A stretch of 64,000 nucleotides of DNA, from contig NZ_CP077604.1 in NCBI RefSeq assembly GCF_019048865.1, positions 496,001 to 560,000 of the forward strand. The letters are read 5' to 3'. Shown in pieces: positions 58,709 to 64,000 of the stretch; within the stretch, counting starts at the first letter, position 1; each line of letters starts with the position of its first letter. Under the pieces are notes generated by a model. The model was not told the origin of the DNA and made no database searches. It was given only the letters and a program-made list of their open reading frames with translations. Origin of the DNA: Aquihabitans sp. G128 (lineage in GTDB: Bacteria > Actinomycetota > Acidimicrobiia > Acidimicrobiales > Iamiaceae). The translations under genes and the position numbers were made by a program.

Positions 58709-59643
58709 GCGCCGGCCGGCAGCCAGTGCGGGCGCGGTGCCGGGATGCGGTCGAGGACCGACGTGACCTGGCCGAACCTCTCGTGGTGGCCCTGCCAGTC
58801 CCGGTAGGCCGTCGCCAGCTCGTCCTGGCTGCGGGCCACGAAGTTCCACCACATCACCACCCGGTCCTCCCACGGCTCGCCGCCGAGCACCAGCGCCCGG
58901 CCGCCGCCGTCGAGCGTGGTGGCGGCGCGGCCCGGCCCGAGGTAGGCGACCTGGCCGACCGCCAGCGGCCGGCCGTCGAGGGTGATCGGGCCGTCGAGCG
59001 GCAGGACGGCGTGCTCGAAGCCCTCGGCCAACGGCACCTCGGCCGCCCCGCGCAGGGCGACCTGGAAGCCGACGTGGGCGGTGTCGGCCCGAGCAGGGGA
59101 GCGGGCGCCGGCGAGGTCGCCCACCAGCACGGTGGCCGTGGCGCCGGCCAGCTCGACCTGGGGGAGCTCGGCGTGGTGCTCGAACGCCGGAGCGCCGCTG
59201 CGGGTGTCGGCCGGCTGGGCCACCCACAGCTGGACGCCGTGGCCCACGGGGGCCCGTCCGGCGTCCTGCTCGGCCGGATCGGGGTGCTCCTCGGCGTGGG
59301 TGACCCCGTTCCCGGCGGTCATCAGGTTCAGCTGCCCGGGCCGGATGAGCTGCTCGGACCCCACGCTGTCGCGGTGGAGCAGCTCGCCCTCGAGCAGCCA
59401 GGTCACCGTCTGCAGGCCGATGTGGGGGTGGGGGCCGATGCCCGGTGCGCCGCTGGCGGTCGGGCCGAAGTGGTCGGCGAAGCACCAGGCGCCCACGGTG
59501 CGGCGCTCGCGCTGGGGCAGGGCGCGGCGCACCTCGGTGGTGCCGACCTGGGCCACGCGGTCGTCGCGCACCTCGAAGGCCGGCTCGTCCTGGACGGGCG
59601 GCACCTCGATCGGGTCGCCGCCGCTGGTCACGGGTCCGCTCAC
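58702..59643 (-). CDS. Pirin family protein
   Basis: 313 residues, bicupin. GPHPHIGLQTVTWLLEGELLHRDS and NLMTAGNGVTHAEEH give the three His and one Glu of the pirin metal site (HPH, H, and THAEE; quoted in parts). The C-terminal half is the second cupin, PLDGPITLDGRPLAVGQVAYLGPG. Family members include quercetinase-like enzymes and regulators. Start ATG 59643; no clear operon partner. The surplus acidic N-terminus is slightly longer than usual. Confidence 0.88.
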   Translation of the reverse strand: MSGPVTSGGDPIEVPPVQDEPAFEVRDDRVAQVGTTEVRRALPQRERRTVGAWCFADHFGPTASGAPGIGPHPHIGLQTVTWLLEGELLHRDSVGSEQLIRPGQLNLMTAGNGVTHAEEHPDPAEQDAGRAPVGHGVQLWVAQPADTRSGAPAFEHHAELPQVELAGATATVLVGDLAGARSPARADTAHVGFQVALRGAAEVPLAEGFEHAVLPLDGPITLDGRPLAVGQVAYLGPGRAATTLDGGGRALVLGGEPWEDRVVMWWNFVARSQDELATAYRDWQGHHERFGQVTSVLDRIPAPRPHWLPAGAG

Positions 59644-59728
59644 GAGGTCCTCCTGGTCCGGCCGAGCGCCCAGTCTGGCCCCGGTGCGAGCCGCTGCGTC
59701 GCGATCGGGGCGCCGCGCGCCCGGCCGG

Positions 59729-59734
59729 TACCAT
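59729..59734 (+). promoter_or_regulatory. -10 box of a leaderless promoter
   Basis: TACCAT lies 7 nt before ATG 59742 and sets the start of the lipoprotein gene. Confidence 0.5.
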
Positions 59735-59741
59735 CGCCCGG

Positions 59742-60242
59742 ATGCCTCGGACCACCTCGCCCCGCCGTCGTCGTGGCCGCCTCGTGCCGCTCGCGCTGGC
59801 GCTGGTCGTGGCGGTGGCGGCGTGCTCCAAGCCGGAGCCGAGCCGAACCGAGCTGGTCGACGTCTTCCGCCGCACCGGCATGACCTCCGCCGAGGCCCGC
59901 TGCGTGTCCGACGCGATCCTCGACAACCTGTCCGACGACCAGCTCGACGCGATCATCGAGCGCGGTCCCAGCGGAGCGCCGGTCGACCCCGCCGGCTCCA
60001 CCGACGGCGTGGCCACGAAGGTGCGCACCGCCCTGGCCGCCTGCAAGAGCTCCGAGATCACCGGCACCACGTCCACCACGACGACCACCCTGCCGATCAC
60101 CGACCCGTCGACGCTCCCGCCGGCCACCGAGGAGCTCAACCCGGCGTCGTCCACCACGACGCCGAGCGGGGCGAGCACCACCACCGCGGTGACACCGACC
60201 TCGACGGCGACCTCCGGCAACACCGGGGTCGCCACGCCCTGA
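59742..60242 (+). CDS. Thr/Ser-rich lipoprotein, unknown
   Basis: 166 residues. An Arg-rich n-region (PRRRRGR) precedes a hydrophobic stretch ending in lipobox AVAAC. The mature part has a helical domain of about 80 residues, RTELVDVFRRTGMTSAEARC and AILDNLSDDQLDAIIERG, with two Cys, and ends in a Thr/Ser/Pro-rich tail (TSTTTTTLPITDPSTLPP). The low-complexity tail resembles glycosylated or wall-spanning linkers of actinobacterial lipoproteins. Function unknown. Confidence 0.75.
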   Translation: MPRTTSPRRRRGRLVPLALALVVAVAACSKPEPSRTELVDVFRRTGMTSAEARCVSDAILDNLSDDQLDAIIERGPSGAPVDPAGSTDGVATKVRTALAACKSSEITGTTSTTTTTLPITDPSTLPPATEELNPASSTTTPSGASTTTAVTPTSTATSGNTGVATP

Positions 60243-60305
60243 GGTCGACCGGCCACCGCTGGTCGCGGCCGGGCTCGACCCGGCGATCGGGTGGGCCGGA
60301 GCCGG

Positions 60306-60311
60306 TAGCGT
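60306..60311 (+). promoter_or_regulatory. -10 box upstream of the BTAD regulator
   Basis: TAGCGT fits TANNNT and lies 30 nt before GTG 60342, so this gene has a short leader rather than a leaderless start. Confidence 0.4.
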
Positions 60312-60341
60312 CGCGGCAGCGCACAGGGGTCGGGTGGCCCG

Positions 60342-63300
60342 GTGCGGGAGGCAGGGCGCGCGTTGCAGGTCGGGTTGCTGGGCAGAGCGGTCGTCGTCGG
60401 TCCCGACGACCGGCCCGTCGCGCTCACGCGCACGCAGACCCAGGTGGCCCTCGCCCTCTTCGTGCTCGACCGCCACCGGCCGATCCCGCGGGAGGAGCTG
60501 GCCCACGTGCTGTGGGGCGACGACCTCTCGCCGCACTGGTCGGGCGCCGCCCGCGGGATCATCGCCAAGGTCCGCCAGGCCTTCGTCGACGCCGGCTTCG
60601 ACCGCGACGCGGTGGCCACCCACGCCGGCCAGGTCCAGGTGCAGCTCCCGTCCGGGCTCGTGGTCGACGTGGAAACGGCCCGGGTGGCGGTCGACGGAGC
60701 CGACCGCGAGCTCCGGGCCGGACGGGCCGAGGCGGCCGTCGGCCTGGTCTCGCCCGCCCTCGTCGAGCTGGGCCGGGGCTTCCTGCCGGGCGTCGACCTG
60801 CCGTGGGCCGACGATCGCCGCCACGAGCTCGACGGCCTGGCCCGCCGGGGCCGGCGGACGCTCGTCGAGGGCCTCATGGCCGTCGGTCGGCCCAGCGAGG
60901 CCATCCACCCGGTGCGGCAGCTGCTCGAGGCCGATCCCTACGACGAGGCGAACCACCGCCTGCTGGTCGAGGCGCTGCTCGCCGCCGGCGACCGCCGCGG
61001 CGCCGAGGAGGCCTACGGCGCGTGCCTCCGGCTGCTCGAGGAGGAGCTGGGCGCCGGGCCGTCGCCCGAGACCGCCGCCCTGGCCGCCCGCCTCGCCTCC
61101 GGCACCACCGCTCCGGTCCGTGCGGCCGCGGTCCCCGCCGGTTCGAGCGCAGTGACGTGGTCGGCCGCCCGGCCCCGCACGCCGCTGGGCACGTTCGTGG
61201 GCCGGCGGGACGAGGCCGAGCTCTTGCGCCAGGAGGTCGTCCGCTCCGGAGCCGACGGCCTCCGGGTCGTGGTCGTCGAGGGTGAGGCGGGGGTGGGCAA
61301 GACCCGCCTGGCCCACGAGGTGGCCGACGCGGTCGAGGCCGCTGGGGTGCGGGTGTTGTGGGGGCGCTGCGGACCCGACACCGGCCTGGCCTACGAGCCC
61401 GTGGTGGAGGCGCTGGCGGCCGTGCTGGCCGACGAGGCGGCCGAGGGGACCGACGTCGCCACCGTCCACGCCGACCTGCTGCGCCTGCTGCCCGAGCTCG
61501 ACGCCCGGCCCGGCGTGGCCGTCGCCGCCCCGGTCGACGCCGACCGCGGTCGCCTGTTCCGCGCCGCGGCCACGGCGCTGGCCGGGGCGACCCGAGCACC
61601 CGTGCTGTGGGTCATCGACGACCTGCAGTGGGCCTCGCCCGACACCCTCGCCCTGCTGGGCCACCTCGGCGCCGAGCTGGCCGAGGCACCGCTGACGCTG
61701 CTCGCCACGGCTCGCGAGCGCCCCGAGGCGGTGGCGGCCACCTTGGCCCACCTGGCCCGGCAGTCGCCGCTGCGGGTGCTGCCGCTCGGCGGCCTCGCCG
61801 TCGACGACGTCGATGCCTGGCTGGCCGCCACACCGGTGGTGGCCACGCAGGGCCTGGCCGCCGAGGTCCAGGAGCGCACCGGCGGCAACCCGCTCTACGT
61901 CGGCCACCTCCTTCGGGCGGCCGTCGACGCCGGCGGCAGCCTCGACCCGTCGGTGGTCCCCGAGGAGCTGCAGGCGTTCCTGGACCAGCGGATCGCCGCC
62001 CAGCCGGCCGACGCGGTGCTCGCCCTCTCGGCGGTGGCCGTGGCGGGCTCGGTGGTGGGCTTCGACGTGCTGCGGGCCGTGACCGGGCTCGACGACCGTG
62101 CCCTGCTGGCTGCGGTCGACCGCTTGGTGGCCACCCGGCTCCTGGCCGAGGACGCCACCGGCGACGGCCTCCGCACCACCCACGCCCTGGTCCGCGACGC
62201 CGTGCTGGCCGGGCTGGGCCCCTCCCGGCTGGCGTGGCTGCACCTCCGCGTGGCCGAGGCCCTGGAGGCCGAGCCCGAGCGCACGGGCGGAGCTGCCGAC
62301 CTGGCCCGGCACTACGCCGCGGCCGGCCGGCCCGGCTCCGCTCGCGCCCGGCGCTGGGCGATCCGAGCCGGTGACGAGGCCCTGGCTCGCGCGGCGTGGG
62401 AGACCGCCGACGAGCACGCCGGCCGGGCCTTGGCCGGCGCCGACGACCCCGAGGACCGCATCGCCGGCCTCGTGGTGCGGGCCCGGGCGCAGCGGGGGCT
62501 CGGCCACCGCGACGCCACCGATGCTGCGCTCGAGGAGGCCATCTCGCTGGCTCGCGTCCACCGGCGCCCGCGCCGCTTCGCCGAGGCCGTCCTGGCCCTG
62601 GTGGGCGGCGCCGGCCGCGGCGTGCCCGAGACGGCGCGCTACCGCTGGACGTCGGTGATCGAGGAGGCCCTCGCCGGCCTGGCGGACGGGGACGGCGACG
62701 ACGACCTGCGGGTGCCGCTCCTCGGCTCGCTCGCCCTCTCGCTCCTGCTGACCGACCGCGACGACGAGCGGGCGGCGGCGGCCGACGAGGCCCTCGCCCG
62801 AGCGCGCGCCGACGGCGACCCGTCGCTCGTGGCCCAGGCCCTGCTCGACCACCGCCGCGCCCGCATCGACCCCCGCCACGCGGAGGCTCGCCTGGCCGAC
62901 CTGAGCGAGGTGCGCGCCCTGGCCGCGGCGGCCGGGCAGCCCGACCTGGCGATCGCCGCCGCGGTCTACGAGCACGAGGACCGGCTGCTGGTGGGCGACC
63001 GGCCCGGGGCCCGAGCCAGCCTGGCCGAGGCCGAGGCCCTCCTCGAGCGGCACCCCGAGCCCTACTGGCGCTGGTGCACGGCCACCTGGCGGGTGGTCGA
63101 CCTGCTGCTCGACGGCCACCTCGACGCAGCCGAGGAGGCCGCCTTCGCCGCCATCGACCCCGAGGCCGACCACGACGAGGCCATCGCCTGCCTCGGCGTG
63201 AACCTGTGCGACCTGCGCCTGTTCCAGGGCCGGGCCGGCGAGGTGGTCGACCTCCTGCGCGCCGCGGTGGCGGCCAACTCCGACATCCCGTGCTACCGGG

Positions 63301-63695
63301 CGGTGCTGGCCCTGTGCCTGGTGGAGGCGGGCGACCGTGACGGCGCCGCCGTCGAGCTGGACTGGTTCGCCGCCGACGGGTTCCGCACCATCCCGGACGA
63401 CACCAACCGCCTGCTCGCCTTCGCCGTGCTCGCCGACGTCGCCTGCCAGCTCGGCGCGACCGAGGCCGCGCTGCCGCTGCTCGAGGAGCTGGCGCCCCAC
63501 GCCGGCCGCCAGGTCGTCCTCAACTGCTTCGGCGGCGGCGGTGCCGTGTGGGGACCGGTGGCCACGCAGCTGGCCGGCCTGGCCGAGCTCCTGGGCGACG
63601 GCGAAGCTGCCGCCACCTGGAGCGCCCAGGCCCGCTGCGAAGCCGAGGCCTTCGACGCCCCGCTCGTCCTCGCCCGCTCCTCCGTCTCCCGCTGA
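60342..63695 (+). CDS. BTAD/AAA-ATPase transcriptional regulator (SARP/AfsR-like)
   Basis: 1117 residues. N-terminal winged helix (VALTRTQTQVALALFVLDRH, PREELAHVLWGDDLSPHW), then a bacterial transcriptional activation domain (about 110-250: GFLPGVDLPWADDRRHEL, EADPYDEANHRLLVEALLAAGD, LEEELGAGPSPETAAL). An AAA/STAND ATPase follows with Walker A VEGEAGVGKTRLAHEV near 317 and Walker B VLWVIDDLQWASPD near 422. The C-terminal half is TPR-like helices. Such proteins activate secondary-metabolism or stress genes in Actinobacteria. A TTG at 60363 is an alternative start. No target cluster is evident alongside. Confidence 0.85.
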   Translation: MREAGRALQVGLLGRAVVVGPDDRPVALTRTQTQVALALFVLDRHRPIPREELAHVLWGDDLSPHWSGAARGIIAKVRQAFVDAGFDRDAVATHAGQVQVQLPSGLVVDVETARVAVDGADRELRAGRAEAAVGLVSPALVELGRGFLPGVDLPWADDRRHELDGLARRGRRTLVEGLMAVGRPSEAIHPVRQLLEADPYDEANHRLLVEALLAAGDRRGAEEAYGACLRLLEEELGAGPSPETAALAARLASGTTAPVRAAAVPAGSSAVTWSAARPRTPLGTFVGRRDEAELLRQEVVRSGADGLRVVVVEGEAGVGKTRLAHEVADAVEAAGVRVLWGRCGPDTGLAYEPVVEALAAVLADEAAEGTDVATVHADLLRLLPELDARPGVAVAAPVDADRGRLFRAAATALAGATRAPVLWVIDDLQWASPDTLALLGHLGAELAEAPLTLLATARERPEAVAATLAHLARQSPLRVLPLGGLAVDDVDAWLAATPVVATQGLAAEVQERTGGNPLYVGHLLRAAVDAGGSLDPSVVPEELQAFLDQRIAAQPADAVLALSAVAVAGSVVGFDVLRAVTGLDDRALLAAVDRLVATRLLAEDATGDGLRTTHALVRDAVLAGLGPSRLAWLHLRVAEALEAEPERTGGAADLARHYAAAGRPGSARARRWAIRAGDEALARAAWETADEHAGRALAGADDPEDRIAGLVVRARAQRGLGHRDATDAALEEAISLARVHRRPRRFAEAVLALVGGAGRGVPETARYRWTSVIEEALAGLADGDGDDDLRVPLLGSLALSLLLTDRDDERAAAADEALARARADGDPSLVAQALLDHRRARIDPRHAEARLADLSEVRALAAAAGQPDLAIAAAVYEHEDRLLVGDRPGARASLAEAEALLERHPEPYWRWCTATWRVVDLLLDGHLDAAEEAAFAAIDPEADHDEAIACLGVNLCDLRLFQGRAGEVVDLLRAAVAANSDIPCYRAVLALCLVEAGDRDGAAVELDWFAADGFRTIPDDTNRLLAFAVLADVACQLGATEAALPLLEELAPHAGRQVVLNCFGGGGAVWGPVATQLAGLAELLGDGEAAATWSAQARCEAEAFDAPLVLARSSVSR

Positions 63696-63709
63696 CCCGG
63701 GGTGCCGGG

Positions 63710-64000
63710 TCAGGAACCGAGGTCGGGCCAGGCCTTGGTGGAGGTGCGGCGCTTGCGCTGGCCGCTGACGGCCCAGGCCCGGCGCCACACGCCGGATTGG
63801 GGCGACGACAGCGAGGGGGTCTCGCCGGCCGCGGCGCGGCGGCGGGCCGAGTACCAGTCGGTGGTGGCCTCGTCGGCGAGGGCGGCGACGGCCGCCTCGA
63901 TCCGGCGGGACAGGGCCGTCGAGCGCTCGCCCTCGTGGGCCACGAGGGGCTTGCCGAACGTGACGACCGTGCGCGATCGCTTGGGCGTGCTCTTGCCCTT
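63710..64000 (-). CDS. PlsC-like 1-acylglycerol-3-phosphate acyltransferase, C-terminal part
   Basis: Only the last 96 residues are in the window; the gene continues past 64000. RSRTVVTFGKPLVAHEGERS matches the end of the acyltransferase fold in PlsC-like proteins ('V...G.P'), followed by a helical tail (RRIEAAVAALADEATTDW) and a basic C-terminus (GQRKRRTSTKAWPDLGS). The family acylates lysophosphatidate in phospholipid synthesis. The conserved HxxxxD motif would lie outside the window, so the call is tentative. It converges on the BTAD regulator with 14 nt between. Confidence 0.6.
   Translation of the reverse strand, partial: KGKSTPKRSRTVVTFGKPLVAHEGERSTALSRRIEAAVAALADEATTDWYSARRRAAAGETPSLSSPQSGVWRRAWAVSGQRKRRTSTKAWPDLGS

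Noticed and set aside
59640..63788. A 1382-codon open frame opposite the BTAD regulator
   Set aside because: No motifs and low-complexity Gly/Gln/Val/Asp composition; it is the complement of a well-supported coding region.

Overview
The window is a very GC-rich stretch of an actinobacterial chromosome. The evidence is the G/C-biased third codon positions, frequent GTG starts, TANNNT -10 boxes placed 5-9 nt before start codons (leaderless transcripts), a rapZ-yvcK-gap-pgk-tpiA block with secG nearby, a BTAD/AAA regulator and Thr-rich lipoproteins. An Acidimicrobiia-like member of the Actinomycetota is my best guess, but this is inference because no rRNA or other taxonomic marker is present.

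Layout. 1-4.1 kb: three polytopic membrane proteins for surface glycopolymers (GT39-like enzyme, a DGQ/YRLQRPL membrane protein, an O-antigen-ligase-like protein). 4.2-7.5 kb: uvrA and a DUF952 gene. 7.6-19.4 kb: a surface-polysaccharide region with a GT-C protein, a polyprenyl-phosphate sugar transferase, an ExoA-like GT2, a flippase, two related divergent methyltransferases, a FemAB-like acyltransferase, an FAD oxidoreductase, and a Gfo/Idh dehydrogenase plus DegT aminotransferase pair. 19.4-28.1 kb: nadA, a GT87-like protein, uvrC, a second DGQ/YRLQRPL protein, a cyclic-nucleotide-binding protein, a methyltransferase, and DUF2085 plus another membrane protein. 28.1-33.1 kb: rapZ, yvcK, gap, pgk, tpiA, with no whiA between yvcK and gap. 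33.5-39.6 kb: an oligopeptide ABC operon whose two ATPases are fused. 39.7-40.1 kb: secG and tRNA-Leu(GAG).

40.1-44.5 kb is the clearest accessory region: a lower-GC restriction-modification island directly behind the tRNA-Leu gene. It holds a 44-aa basic peptide translationally coupled to an HTH protein with a nuclease-like motif, a C5-cytosine methyltransferase, a Vsr mismatch endonuclease, and a protein with a D...ExK nuclease motif that I take as the likely restriction enzyme. 44.5-48.9 kb: an SDR gene diverging from a tetR gene around two copies of a palindromic operator, a uracil-DNA-glycosylase-like gene, and a PqqD-like protein with an ABC exporter. 48.9-64 kb: a lipoprotein, an aminotransferase, kptA, a Baeyer-Villiger monooxygenase, a secreted repeat/lectin protein, DUF2277, engB, two REP-like palindromes, a DEAD-box helicase, a Cys-rich protein, pirin, a lipoprotein, a large BTAD/AAA regulator and the 3' end of a plsC-like gene.

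Major caveat. At least eight genes, including uvrA and uvrC, are interrupted by single-base indels, most of them one extra base in a G or C run, and the tRNA-Leu carries two extra C in a C8 run. Essentially all are extra bases and they hit housekeeping genes, so I read them as consensus sequencing errors. Interrupted genes are annotated over their full extent with the indel position given.
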